The notes under the pieces: model-generated
What the model was told of the DNA's origin: nothing
The model's database searches: none
The model's input: only the letters and a program-made list of their open reading frames with translations
Shown here: positions 8,319-17,025 of the stretch, piece by piece
Layout: every line of letters begins with the position of its first letter
How positions within the stretch are numbered: position 1 is the first letter of the stretch
Program-made: the position numbers and the translations under genes
Assembly (NCBI RefSeq): GCF_000695685.1
Contig: NZ_JFFR01000028.1
Span: 1-64,000, forward strand
DNA from: Vibrio fortis
GTDB taxonomy: Bacteria; Pseudomonadota; Gammaproteobacteria; Enterobacterales; Vibrionaceae
Length of the DNA stretch: 64,000 nucleotides
Reading direction: 5' to 3'

Positions 8319-9458
8319 ATGTCGAACCTGCACACAAACTCCACTGCTGAAAGCTTTTTTCCTCCTCATCGCACGCTAATGGGACCGGGGCCTTCTGATA
8401 TTTCCCCACGAGTGTTACAGGCGCTGAGTCGTCCTACTATTGGCCATTTAGATCCTTTGTTTATCAATATGATGGATGAGGTGAAGCAGCTATTAAAGTA
8501 TGCCTTTCAAACGGAAAATGAGTTTACGATTGCTGTTTCAGCGCCGGGTAGTGCAGGTATGGAAACTTGTTTCGTCAATCTGATTGAACCCGGCGAAAAA
8601 GTGATTGTGTGCCGTAATGGTGTATTTGGTGAGCGAATGCGTGAAAACGTAGTTCGCTGCGGTGGCGAAGCTATTCTGGTTGACGATGAGTGGGGGAAAC
8701 CTGTTTCCGTCGATAAAGTTGAGCAGGCACTGTCCGAACACCCAGATGCAGTTGCTGTTGCGTTTGTTCATGCAGAAACATCAACGGGCGCCCTTACAGA
8801 TGCGGAAGCGATTTCTCAGGTTGCTCGTCGTTCTAACGCACTAACAATCGTGGATGCTGTGACTTCATTGGGTGGTGTCCCGCTGCTGGTGGATGAATGG
8901 CAGTTAGACGCCGTTTACTCGGGTAGTCAAAAGTGTTTGTCTTGCGTTCCGGGTCTTTCGCCAGTGACTTTTTCTCAAAAAGCGGTAGAGAAGATGAAAG
9001 CGCGTCAATCGCCTGTGCAAAGCTGGTTCTTAGATCAGAGCTTAGTGCTTGGGTACTGGAGTGGTGAAGGAAAGCGTAGCTATCATCATACTGCGCCGGT
9101 AAATAGCCTGTACGCTTTGCATGAGTCGTTGGTGATTCTCCGCAATGAAGGGTTAGAGAACGCTTGGGAGCGTCATCAATCAGCGCACCGTGAGTTAAAG
9201 GCTGGGCTTGAATCTCTTGGTCTAAGTTTTGTGGTTGAAGAGGGAAGTCGACTACCGCAATTGAACGCGGTGTATTTCCCTGAAGGAATTGATGAAGCAG
9301 CTGTTCGAACGCGACTGCTTGAAGAATATAATCTAGAGATTGGCGCGGGTCTTGGCGCATTAGCCGGGAAAGCGTGGCGAATTGGCTTAATGGGCTATGG
9401 TGCTCGCAAAGAGAATGTTGCCTTGTGTTTGAAAGCTCTGGCTGATGTTTTGAAGTAA
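8319..9458 (+). CDS. Class V PLP aminotransferase (alanine/serine-glyoxylate type)
   Basis: A 379-aa cytosolic fold-type I aminotransferase of the alanine-glyoxylate/serine-glyoxylate group. Visible features: GPGPSDISPRVLQAL near the N-terminus (residues 22-36), APGSAGMET (75-83) for phosphate binding, HAETSTG (151-157), VDAVTSLGG with Asp179 contacting the PLP ring nitrogen, and SGSQKCLSCVPG with Lys205 as the Schiff-base lysine. The amino donor is not readable from sequence; alanine, serine and purine-derived donors are all known in this family. It starts at ATG after AAGGGA and ends at a strong terminator, so it is probably monocistronic. Confidence 0.85.
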   Translation: MSNLHTNSTAESFFPPHRTLMGPGPSDISPRVLQALSRPTIGHLDPLFINMMDEVKQLLKYAFQTENEFTIAVSAPGSAGMETCFVNLIEPGEKVIVCRNGVFGERMRENVVRCGGEAILVDDEWGKPVSVDKVEQALSEHPDAVAVAFVHAETSTGALTDAEAISQVARRSNALTIVDAVTSLGGVPLLVDEWQLDAVYSGSQKCLSCVPGLSPVTFSQKAVEKMKARQSPVQSWFLDQSLVLGYWSGEGKRSYHHTAPVNSLYALHESLVILRNEGLENAWERHQSAHRELKAGLESLGLSFVVEEGSRLPQLNAVYFPEGIDEAAVRTRLLEEYNLEIGAGLGALAGKAWRIGLMGYGARKENVALCLKALADVLK

Positions 9459-9480
9459 ATACTTCGTATCATTGACTTGA

Positions 9481-9513
9481 AAGGCGAACGGGTTATCTCG
9501 TTCGCCTTTTTTA
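9481..9513. terminator. Terminator between the aminotransferase gene and pglL
   Basis: AAGGCGAACG / CGTTCGCCTT, a ten-base-pair stem with an eight-base loop and a T-run. It sits between convergent genes and may act in both directions. Confidence 0.88.
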
Positions 9514-9520
9514 TTAGGTG

Positions 9521-11296
9521 CTATTGAGCGCTGCTTTGCGCTGATGATGTCGATGATTTTACCTGTGATGGGCGCTGATACTGAACGGTCGAAAAATCTC
9601 GATTAGGGAACAGGAATTGCGCTTCGCTGCGAATCTGTTCGGCTTTGCTTTCGTCCCCTAAGCCTTGGTAAGCCAAGATCAGGTTGTTGTAAAACGCAGG
9701 ACGTGGCTTTGACTTGATGATATTCAAAGACCAATCGATATACGGCTGAATCAGTTTCGGATCTTCTTGATAGAGTCCGATATTGAGATAAGTACTGTAG
9801 ATATCCCAATCGTAGCGATCTTTCCAAACCACAGGGTTTGAAACCTCTTTCAGAATGTCCGGATTTTTAGGCTGTGATTTCTCAAACTTGGTCAGCACAT
9901 AGTTGGTGTGCAAGGCGCTCAACATATAGAAGCTCACAAGAATTGGCACAACCAAGCTCGTTACTCTAAATAAGGTCTTACTTATAACGCTAAATCCTTT
10001 TTGGTAATGATAGGAAGTGCGTTGATCAACCCAGTAAAGAAGCACAATAAAGGTGATCCAGTGAATGGCCGAGTGGTAGAACGGGTACTCTAGCTGTGAG
10101 TGCAAAACGATCGGAATAAACAGAGCGAACAGAGCTAACTGTGTTCCCTTTGTTGCGGTCGTTATCCGGCCTGCGACCAAAGCCGCTGCAAGTAGAATAC
10201 CGATGATCGGTACAATACCCCCTTCAACACCCCAAAACAATAACTCATTGTGCGGGTGGTCCATCGCAGGAAGTCCAGGGTGATAGTTGGTGTTGAGTTG
10301 ATGTTGACGTGCTGTGTACAGCGTATATTCAGACTCAAACTTACCGTAGCCGTAACCAGAAAATGGCTTTTCCACCATCATGTCGAGGGCTTGCGGAAAA
10401 GTATAAGCTCGAGGGCTGTCTAAGTGTGTACGCTTGCTGGCTAGGCTATCGGCTGCTTGTAAGTTGATGATCGCAAAACCAGCAATCAGTCCGATCAATA
10501 CAGAACCGCACCAGCCGTAAAAACGCTTCTTGGTCGAAAACTTGTAAAGGTATGGCAGGATAAGGACAAAGCTTAATACACTAGCCAGCCAACCTGTTCT
10601 GGATGCGATGATGATCAGCAGTGGTACTGTGATCGCAGGCATCAGATAGAGCAGAAACGACTCGCTCAGTTTAAGGTTGTATTTGGTCGGTTGTCTCGCC
10701 AGAAGATATGCAGAAAGCACAAAACCCGTTGCGAGAAAACTCGCCATCACATTCGGCTGCTGGAAAATACCATAAGGACGATTGGCCTTGGTGTTGTAAC
10801 CAAACATATTGCCCGCTTCCAAGAAAAAGTACTGGAAGTAACCAAACAGAGCTTGAATCATAACGGCTAGTACGATGAACCACAGTAAGCGCTGCTTATG
10901 TTTATTACTGAACTTGAACTGCTGAAGAAGAACGAAAAAAGAGAAACCAGTCCACAGCCCAAGTAAGCGACCTGAAGCACCGGAAGGATCTGCGTTGCTG
11001 TATAGGACTGGCAGTGTAAGAATAATGCAGCTAATCAAAAGTCCAATAGTGAGCTTTGAGTACTTGATGACTCGGTTATTGGCCATTTGGTAAAAACCAA
11101 TTGCTAAAGTAAAGCTCAAGGCCAGCCAAGTGGTAGGGTTGAAGGAGAGTGCTAAGCCTGAACCACCAGGGTTAGGCATAAAAAAGTGCATAGCGATGAG
11201 AAAGACAACGGCCAAAGAAACCAAAAAAGGCTTATTGAGCGGAAGTTGAGTCACTTGACCCTCAAGCTGTGTACCACTGGTGTGTATTGTCGCCAT
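9521..11296 (-). CDS. pglL: PglL-family protein O-oligosaccharyltransferase
   Basis: A polytopic inner-membrane protein of 591 aa with a Wzy_C/O-antigen-ligase core. The family transfers undecaprenyl-linked glycan to Ser/Thr of periplasmic proteins such as pilins. Diagnostic blocks are RPYGIFQQPNVMASFLATG (about 170-190) and DHPHNELLFWGVEGG in the large periplasmic loop (about 345), whose His is typical of the active region. A soluble helical C-terminal segment (about 460-591, TPR-like, LILAYQGLGDESKAEQIRSEA) follows the last membrane span. As I recall, the V. cholerae homologue, at the equivalent place before uvrA, glycosylates proteins in heterologous tests. Close relatives include WaaL-type ligases, but the QQPN motif favours PglL. 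The pilus genes downstream suggest, but do not prove, a substrate. Confidence 0.85.
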   Translation of the reverse strand: MATIHTSGTQLEGQVTQLPLNKPFLVSLAVVFLIAMHFFMPNPGGSGLALSFNPTTWLALSFTLAIGFYQMANNRVIKYSKLTIGLLISCIILTLPVLYSNADPSGASGRLLGLWTGFSFFVLLQQFKFSNKHKQRLLWFIVLAVMIQALFGYFQYFFLEAGNMFGYNTKANRPYGIFQQPNVMASFLATGFVLSAYLLARQPTKYNLKLSESFLLYLMPAITVPLLIIIASRTGWLASVLSFVLILPYLYKFSTKKRFYGWCGSVLIGLIAGFAIINLQAADSLASKRTHLDSPRAYTFPQALDMMVEKPFSGYGYGKFESEYTLYTARQHQLNTNYHPGLPAMDHPHNELLFWGVEGGIVPIIGILLAAALVAGRITTATKGTQLALFALFIPIVLHSQLEYPFYHSAIHWITFIVLLYWVDQRTSYHYQKGFSVISKTLFRVTSLVVPILVSFYMLSALHTNYVLTKFEKSQPKNPDILKEVSNPVVWKDRYDWDIYSTYLNIGLYQEDPKLIQPYIDWSLNIIKSKPRPAFYNNLILAYQGLGDESKAEQIRSEAQFLFPNRDFSTVQYQRPSQVKSSTSSAQSSAQ

Positions 11297-11308
11297 AGAT
11301 CCTTAACC

Positions 11309-11346
11309 TCATAAAAACGGGGCTTGTCCAATTAGAACAAGCCCCG
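11309..11346 (-). terminator. uvrA terminator
   Basis: CGGGGCTTGT / ACAAGCCCCG stem (11318-11346), followed on the minus strand by TTTTTAT. It is placed 45 nt after the uvrA stop and before pglL, so pglL probably has its own weak promoter or depends on read-through. Confidence 0.85.
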
Positions 11347-11391
11347 ATACTTTAACACTTTTCGTCTTATTCGCTGAGCGCTATTGTAGAC

Positions 11392-14223
11392 CTATTTCAT
11401 AGTTAACATAGGCTTAAGAAAGCGAGCGGTGTGAGAGCCTTCGACCAACGCCACATCTTCAGGCGTGCCAGCAGCAATAATTTCACCACCGCCTTGGCCA
11501 CCTTCTGGGCCTAAGTCGATGATCCAGTCTGCGGTTTTAATCACATCCAAGTTGTGTTCGATTACTACGACTGTGTTTCCGTGATCACGCAGACGGTGTA
11601 GAACGGTCAATAGCTGTTGGATATCGTGGAAGTGAAGACCTGTGGTTGGCTCATCTAGGATGTACAGAGTCTTACCTGTATCACGCTTAGATAGCTCACG
11701 AGCCAATTTAACACGCTGCGCTTCACCACCAGACAGCGTTGTCGCGGCTTGTCCAAGTCGAATATATGACAAGCCCACATCCATTAATGTTTGGAGCTTA
11801 CGTGCGATCACTGGAACAGGGTTAAAGAATTCACGAGCATCTTCGACCGTCATCTCTAACACTTCATCGATGGTTTTGCCTTTATAGCGTACTTCCAGTG
11901 TCTCACGGTTATAGCGTTTCCCCTTACATACATCACAAGGAACGTATACATCTGGTAAGAAGTGCATTTCGACTTTAATTACACCATCACCCTGACAGGC
12001 TTCACAGCGTCCACCTCGAACGTTGAAGCTAAAGCGGCCCGGCTTGTAACCACGAGAACGTGCTTCTTGTGTACCCGAAAATAGTTCACGAATTGGCGTG
12101 AAGATGCCGGTATAAGTTGCCGGGTTAGAGCGCGGGGTACGTCCAATTGGGCTTTGGTCGATATCGATGACCTTATCGAAATGCTCTAAGCCTTTTATCT
12201 TCTTGTACGGTGCTGCCACTGCTGTTGTGGCACCGTTAAGCTGCGTGTGGGCGATCTTAAAGAAGGTATCGTTAATCAGAGTTGATTTGCCAGAACCTGA
12301 CACACCCGTAATACAACTGAACAGGCCGACAGGAATTGTTGCTGTCACCTCTTTAAGGTTGTTGCCTGTCGCGCCAATCAGCTCTACGACTTTCTTCTTG
12401 TCGATTGGAGTACGCTCTTTTGGTACCGAAATTTCTTTTACGCCACTGAGGTATTGGCCAGTCAAAGAGTTTGGATTGTCGATGATCTCTTGCATGGTGC
12501 CTTCGGCTACGACGTTACCACCGTGTACGCCAGCTCCAGGGCCAATATCAATCACATGATCGGCGCAGCGAATCGCATCTTCATCATGCTCTACGACTAA
12601 TACGGTGTTACCAAGATCGCGAAGGTGTACGAGAGTCTGTAGTAGTCGTTCGTTGTCACGCTGGTGGAGACCAATGGAAGGCTCATCCAGAACATACATA
12701 ACGCCAACTAGACCTGCGCCAATTTGGCTTGCAAGTCGGATTCGTTGCGCTTCACCACCTGAAAGTGTCTCTGCGCTGCGCGATAGGTTGAGATAATTCA
12801 GGCCAACGTTGACCAGGAAGTGTAGGCGGTCGTTGATCTCTTTCATTACCTTTTCGGCAATTTGCGCGCGCTGACCGCTCAATTGCAGGTTTTGGAAGAA
12901 TGCCAAGGCATCAGCAATACTCAGCTCAACAATCTGTGGCAAGGTGGTATCACCAATAAATACATTACGCGCTTCGAGTCTTAGACGGGTACCACCACAG
13001 CTAGAACAGGACTTGGTTGAGATGTATTTTGCAAGATCTTCACGAACTGAGTTCGACTCAGTATCACGGTAGCGTCTCTCTAACGTATTCAGAATACCTT
13101 CAAACGGGTGACGCTTAACTCGAATATCACCACGATCATTGATGTACTTGAACTCTACTTCTGTGCGACCCGAGCCTTTCAAGATGATGTCTTGAGTTTT
13201 CTTTGGTAAAGAGCTGAACGGGGCAAATAGATCAAACCCGTAGTGCTCTGCTAGTGAGGTAAGCATCTGGAAGTAGTAATAGTTCTTTTGATCCCAACCT
13301 TTAATAGCACCGTCTGCAATACTTAGGTTATCGTCAACAATAATGCGGCTTGGGTCGAAATATTGTTGTACACCTAGGCCATCACAGGTACCACAGGCAC
13401 CAGCTGGATTGTTGAAAGAGAACAGTCGTGGTTCAAGCTCTTGCATGCTGTAACCACATTTAGGACAAGCGAAGTTAGCCGAGAATACAATCTCTTCTTG
13501 ATCGTTATCGTCCATCCAATCGACAACGGCAATACCGCCAGATAGCTCTAGAGTGGTCTCAAAAGACTCAGCGAGTCGTTGTTGAAGATCAGGGCGAACT
13601 TTAAAGCGATCGACCACAACTTCAATCGTATGTTTCTTATGTAGTTCTAGTGCTGGTGGATCGGACAGATCACAAGTCTCACCGTCGATCCTTGCTCGAA
13701 TGAAGCCTTGAGCCGCAAGGTTTTGCAGTGTCTTTACATGCTCACCCTTACGCTCTTTAACGATAGGCGCCAGCAGCATCATCTTCGAACCTTCAGGTAG
13801 TTCGAGCACTTTATCGACCATTTGACTGATGGTTTGTGCTGCAAGCGGGATATGATGATCTGGACAGCGAGGTTCTCCAACGCGAGCATACAAAAGTCTC
13901 AGGTAATCATAGACCTCTGTAATTGTCCCCACTGTTGAGCGCGGGTTATGAGATGTCGACTTTTGCTCGATAGAGATTGCCGGAGATAAGCCTTCAATGT
14001 GGTCAACATCGGGCTTTTCCATAAGGGATAAAAATTGACGAGCATAGGCAGATAGTGACTCAACGTAGCGGCGCTGACCTTCTGCATACAGGGTGTCGAA
14101 AGCCAGTGAAGACTTACCAGACCCAGATAAACCCGTAATCACAATTAATTTATCTCTTGGGATTGTTAGGTTTATATCTTTGAGGTTGTGCGTGCGAGCA
14201 CCCCTTACTTCAATTTTATCCAT
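11392..14223 (-). CDS. uvrA: Excinuclease ABC subunit A
   Basis: The damage-recognition ATPase of nucleotide excision repair; the UvrA dimer loads UvrB on lesions. From ATG 14223 the protein is 943 aa and nearly collinear with E. coli UvrA. Two ABC modules are present: Walker A GLSGSGKSS (about 31-39) and GVSGSGKST (about 640), each with an LSGGEAQR signature. Zinc-finger cysteines appear as CPKCGYSM...CGTCDGLG, CSSCGGTR and the C-terminal CEACQGDG...CDVCKGKR. A TTG three codons upstream is open, but MDKIEVRGARTHNLK is the conserved N-terminus. A LexA-like box lies 65 bp upstream. Confidence 0.98.
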   Translation of the reverse strand: MDKIEVRGARTHNLKDINLTIPRDKLIVITGLSGSGKSSLAFDTLYAEGQRRYVESLSAYARQFLSLMEKPDVDHIEGLSPAISIEQKSTSHNPRSTVGTITEVYDYLRLLYARVGEPRCPDHHIPLAAQTISQMVDKVLELPEGSKMMLLAPIVKERKGEHVKTLQNLAAQGFIRARIDGETCDLSDPPALELHKKHTIEVVVDRFKVRPDLQQRLAESFETTLELSGGIAVVDWMDDNDQEEIVFSANFACPKCGYSMQELEPRLFSFNNPAGACGTCDGLGVQQYFDPSRIIVDDNLSIADGAIKGWDQKNYYYFQMLTSLAEHYGFDLFAPFSSLPKKTQDIILKGSGRTEVEFKYINDRGDIRVKRHPFEGILNTLERRYRDTESNSVREDLAKYISTKSCSSCGGTRLRLEARNVFIGDTTLPQIVELSIADALAFFQNLQLSGQRAQIAEKVMKEINDRLHFLVNVGLNYLNLSRSAETLSGGEAQRIRLASQIGAGLVGVMYVLDEPSIGLHQRDNERLLQTLVHLRDLGNTVLVVEHDEDAIRCADHVIDIGPGAGVHGGNVVAEGTMQEIIDNPNSLTGQYLSGVKEISVPKERTPIDKKKVVELIGATGNNLKEVTATIPVGLFSCITGVSGSGKSTLINDTFFKIAHTQLNGATTAVAAPYKKIKGLEHFDKVIDIDQSPIGRTPRSNPATYTGIFTPIRELFSGTQEARSRGYKPGRFSFNVRGGRCEACQGDGVIKVEMHFLPDVYVPCDVCKGKRYNRETLEVRYKGKTIDEVLEMTVEDAREFFNPVPVIARKLQTLMDVGLSYIRLGQAATTLSGGEAQRVKLARELSKRDTGKTLYILDEPTTGLHFHDIQQLLTVLHRLRDHGNTVVVIEHNLDVIKTADWIIDLGPEGGQGGGEIIAAGTPEDVALVEGSHTARFLKPMLTMK

Positions 14224-14287
14224 TTCAGGCAACCATGTAATTTTCAGTGGCTAAAGTATTACATAGTGTGAGTTTTGTGCAAAGTTT

Positions 14288-14307
14288 TACTGGATAAAAA
14301 AACAGTA
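14288..14307. promoter_or_regulatory. LexA (SOS) box upstream of uvrA
   Basis: TA-CTGG-ATAAAAAA-ACAG-TA at 14288-14307. Against the gammaproteobacterial consensus CTGT-N8-ACAG it has one core mismatch, and the flanking TA/TA is symmetric. It lies 65 bp upstream of the uvrA start, between that gene and the galU terminator. In E. coli uvrA and ssb diverge from a shared SOS region; here ssb is about 2 kb away, so this box serves uvrA alone. Confidence 0.75.
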
Positions 14308-14310
14308 CAA

Positions 14311-14341
14311 AAAAGGCAGCTCGATTGAGCTGCCTTTAAAA
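14311..14341 (-). terminator. galU terminator
   Basis: AAAGGCAGCTC / GAGCTGCCTTT stem with loop AATC, followed on the minus strand by a T-run. It directly abuts the uvrA LexA box and insulates uvrA from galU transcription. Confidence 0.88.
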
Positions 14342-14362
14342 CAGAGTAAAAACTGGAAGCGA

Positions 14363-15235
14363 TTAAGCTTCTTTCTTGGTTGAGTGTTTATCTAGCTCAA
14401 CTTTCTGTGCGTCTTTTTTGTATAGGTTTTCGTAGCAGAAATTCGTTGCTTCGATGTAACCTTCAACGCTACCACAATCGAAGCGTTTACCTTTGAATTT
14501 GTATGCGAGTACACAGCCTGCTTGAGCTTGTTTTAGCAGCGCATCGGTGATTTGAATCTCGCCGCCTTTGCCAGGTTCAGTATTCTCAATCAGTTCGAAG
14601 ATATCTGGAGTCAGAATGTAGCGACCAATGATAGCTAGGTTGCTCGGAGCAGTACCTTGCTCTGGTTTCTCTACCATGTCATCAACACGGTAAAGGTCAT
14701 CTTTAATCATCTCACCTGAAATCACACCGTATTTGTGTGTTTCGTCTGCTGGCACTTCTTGTACCGCAACAATTGAACAGCGGAATTGTTTGTAAAGAGC
14801 GACCATCTGCGCAAGTACACCTTGCTGCTCGTTTACACATAAGTCATCAGCCAGTACCACAGCAAACGGTTCGTCACCTACTAGCTCACGACCAGTTAAG
14901 ATTGCGTGACCTAAGCCCTTCATTTCACGCTGACGAATATAGGTGAAGTTTGCCGCTTCAATGGTTTCACGAATGTTGTATAGCAGTTCTTCTTTATTAG
15001 TACCGCTGATTTGGTGTTCAAGTTCGTAGTTCTTGTCGAAGTGGTCCATGATTGAGTGCTTACCACGGCCTGTTACGATACACATGCCGTCCATACCCGC
15101 TTCAATTGCTTCTTCAACGCCGTATTCGATGAGTGGTTTGCTCACAACAGGCATCATCTCTTTTGGCATCGATTTAGTTGCAGGTAAGAAACGTGTACCG
15201 TAGCCAGCTGCCGGGAAAAGGCACTTTTTAATCAT
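14363..15235 (-). CDS. galU: UTP-glucose-1-phosphate uridylyltransferase
   Basis: Makes UDP-glucose from UTP and glucose 1-phosphate for polysaccharide, lipopolysaccharide and galactose metabolism in the cytoplasm. It is 290 aa, the usual length. The nucleotide-binding signature AAGYGTRFLPATKSMPKEM is at residues 9-27. VLADDLC (about 127-133) holds the metal-binding Asp, VEKPE (about 188) the substrate loop, and the sugar-binding KGKRFDCGS block is near the C-terminus. The gene precedes its own terminator and follows qstR on the same strand with a 149-bp spacer that holds no other recognisable feature. Confidence 0.95.
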   Translation of the reverse strand: MIKKCLFPAAGYGTRFLPATKSMPKEMMPVVSKPLIEYGVEEAIEAGMDGMCIVTGRGKHSIMDHFDKNYELEHQISGTNKEELLYNIRETIEAANFTYIRQREMKGLGHAILTGRELVGDEPFAVVLADDLCVNEQQGVLAQMVALYKQFRCSIVAVQEVPADETHKYGVISGEMIKDDLYRVDDMVEKPEQGTAPSNLAIIGRYILTPDIFELIENTEPGKGGEIQITDALLKQAQAGCVLAYKFKGKRFDCGSVEGYIEATNFCYENLYKKDAQKVELDKHSTKKEA

Positions 15236-15384
15236 GGTAAAAACCCTATATCTTTAATAATTATCGACTCAGCTCTATGTGCTGAATATTTCTGAGGGCA
15301 ACTCTAGCACAGGTAATGTCGAAAATTCAGCAACAATCCGTATGCTTTATTGGAGCTGTCCTCAAAAATATTGATATTGGCAAG

Positions 15385-16032
15385 TTATGAAATTAGGTTC
15401 TGGTTGGCCCACGCTATAGCTTGCACTCGATTCTTTACAGCCAGTTTACGAAAGATTTGATAAAGATGGGATTTGACTGTGAATTCACTGATAAATAGAT
15501 CTTCTGCGATCTGGGTATTTGAAGCGCCAGTTTGTAGGCAGCGAATCACCTGTAACTCTCGGATAGTTAAATCGACCGTAACAGGGCAAGTGCTGATGTT
15601 GACGATATTGCGATAGTAGAACAGCAATTGGCTAGTGATCTTTCTTGGTAACCAATTCTCTCCATTAATGATCCTTGTGATGCCTTCAGCTATTTTCGGT
15701 TTGGTATCGCTGCAGTAGAACAACCCTTTTAAGTGCCCAAAGCGGATGATCTCTTGAGTCTGCAGTGGCTTTTCGACATTGAAAAGAATGATTTCAAAGT
15801 TCTTCCACAGTACAGCAAGATTGGGGAAAGCCTGAAACAGGTCAGGCAGTTGCTTGTAATCGACCAAGAGGATTCGATTGCTCTGCTTTTTGTTGATGCA
15901 CATTATCTCTCCTGGAGGCATTCTATACATTGGAATAGAAAGTAAATTTTCTATCTCATTGATGTACAGATGACTCTGTTCTAGGTCTAAGCATAAAAAG
16001 TGTAATGTGCGAGTATACCTCGATACTTTCAT
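15385..16032 (-). CDS. qstR: QstR-type LuxR-family regulator (competence/T6SS)
   Basis: A 215-aa protein with a degenerate receiver-like N-terminal half and a C-terminal LuxR/FixJ helix-turn-helix (about 150-210, LTIRELQVIRCLQTGASNTQIAEDLFISEFTVKSHLYQIFRKL). Its position between galU and ssb and its length match, as I recall, V. cholerae QstR (VC0396), the regulator that links quorum sensing and TfoX to DNA-uptake and type VI secretion genes. The phospho-acceptor region lacks a normal receiver signature. A WLPR motif (about 127) sits where the related VpsT has its c-di-GMP-binding W[FLMT][TS]R motif; Pro replaces Thr/Ser. Start ATG follows AAGGAG at 8 nt. It could instead be another CsgD/VpsT-like protein, but synteny favours QstR. 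Confidence 0.8.
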   Translation of the reverse strand: MKVSRYTRTLHFLCLDLEQSHLYINEIENLLSIPMYRMPPGEIMCINKKQSNRILLVDYKQLPDLFQAFPNLAVLWKNFEIILFNVEKPLQTQEIIRFGHLKGLFYCSDTKPKIAEGITRIINGENWLPRKITSQLLFYYRNIVNISTCPVTVDLTIRELQVIRCLQTGASNTQIAEDLFISEFTVKSHLYQIFRKLAVKNRVQAIAWANQNLIS

Positions 16033-16314
16033 GTGAAAGCTCCTTCTAATGTTTATTGGGAAGCGTTCACACTGTCATGATGCTAATTTCATCACTAGTC
16101 GCTTTGTTATGACTTGCGTTGAATATCAATTCACCACGTAAATGAGTGGTTTGTAAGTGGCGAAAAAAACAACACTCGTCTGAATATCATGATTTGTTAC
16201 GTTTTTATTCTTTCGATTCAATAGAGAATCGGATTGCGATTTATCACTGTTAAAAAGCGTGTTATTCTTATGCGCTAAAATTTTTCAAGACTATGAGTTT
16301 AGACGGAGCAAATC
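16033..16314. other. Divergent qstR-ssb regulatory spacer (282 bp)
   Basis: An AT-rich spacer between divergent genes. TAAAAT at 16276-16281 is a candidate -10 for ssb. I find no CTGT-N8-ACAG LexA box, so SOS control of ssb is not supported here. A short inverted repeat TTGA-ATA-TCAA at 16118-16128 lies on the qstR side, but it is too compact to call a HapR/LuxR site. No gene is visible in the spacer. Confidence 0.4.
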
Positions 16315-16863
16315 ATGGCTAGCCGTGGAGTTAACAAAGTTATATTAGTGGGTAACCTAGGTAATGACCCTGAAATTCGTTACATGCCAAATGGCGGTGC
16401 AGTAGCGAACATTACCATTGCAACGTCAGAATCATGGCGTGATAAAGCAACTGGCGAACAGCGCGAGAAAACAGAATGGCACCGTGTTGCTCTGTTTGGC
16501 AAGCTGGCTGAAGTTGCAGGTGAATACCTACGTAAAGGTTCTCAAGTTTACATTGAAGGCCAACTGCAAACGCGTAAATGGCAAGATCAAAGCGGTCAAG
16601 ATCGCTACACAACGGAAGTTGTTGTTCAAGGCTTTAACGGCGTAATGCAAATGCTAGGCGGTCGTGCTCAAGGTGGCGCACCAGCTCAAGGCGGTATGGG
16701 TGGCCAACAGCAGCAAGGTGGTTGGGGTCAACCTCAGCAACCACAACAGCAGCAGTACAGTGCACCTGCTCAGCAGCAAGCACCTCAACAACAAGCTCCA
16801 CAGCAGGCTCAACCTCAATACAATGAGCCACCAATGGATTTTGATGACGACATCCCGTTCTAA
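16315..16863 (+). CDS. ssb: Single-stranded DNA-binding protein
   Basis: Coats ssDNA in replication, repair and recombination and recruits partner proteins through its acidic tip. The protein is 182 aa: an N-terminal OB fold (MASRGVNKVILVGNLGNDPEIRYMP to about residue 112), a Gly/Gln/Pro-rich flexible linker (about 115-172, many CAG/CAA codons), and the canonical C-terminal acidic tip MDFDDDIPF. ATG follows ACGGAG. The gene is monocistronic, with a terminator at 16905-16930. Confidence 0.98.
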   Translation: MASRGVNKVILVGNLGNDPEIRYMPNGGAVANITIATSESWRDKATGEQREKTEWHRVALFGKLAEVAGEYLRKGSQVYIEGQLQTRKWQDQSGQDRYTTEVVVQGFNGVMQMLGGRAQGGAPAQGGMGGQQQQGGWGQPQQPQQQQYSAPAQQQAPQQQAPQQAQPQYNEPPMDFDDDIPF

Positions 16864-16904
16864 ACTCTGTTTTGCGTAAATCAGAAAACAAAGTATTAAA
16901 ATGG

Positions 16905-16930
16905 AAAAGCCGCGTTTGTCGCGGCTTTTT
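16905..16930 (+). terminator. ssb terminator
   Basis: AAAAGCCGCG / CGCGGCTTTT stem with loop TTTGT and a T-run, 42 nt after the ssb stop. Confidence 0.9.
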
Positions 16931-17025
16931 GCTACCCAAAAGTCTTAACGCTTTATTTACAACCACAAATTATAGTATAACGAAGCAGTACGGTATAATG
17001 TGAGTTGAAAAGGATTTCGTTATTC

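Noticed and set aside
16118..16128. HapR/LuxR box upstream of qstR
   Set aside because: The inverted repeat TTGA-ATA-TCAA is much shorter than the roughly 20-bp HapR consensus.
16200..16314. SOS box for ssb
   Set aside because: No CTGT-N8-ACAG match with two or fewer core mismatches was found by eye.
17005..17025. TTG start for CsrD
   Set aside because: It lies 5 nt after a TATAAT, so it would be at or before the transcription start; ATG 17026 has AAGGA.
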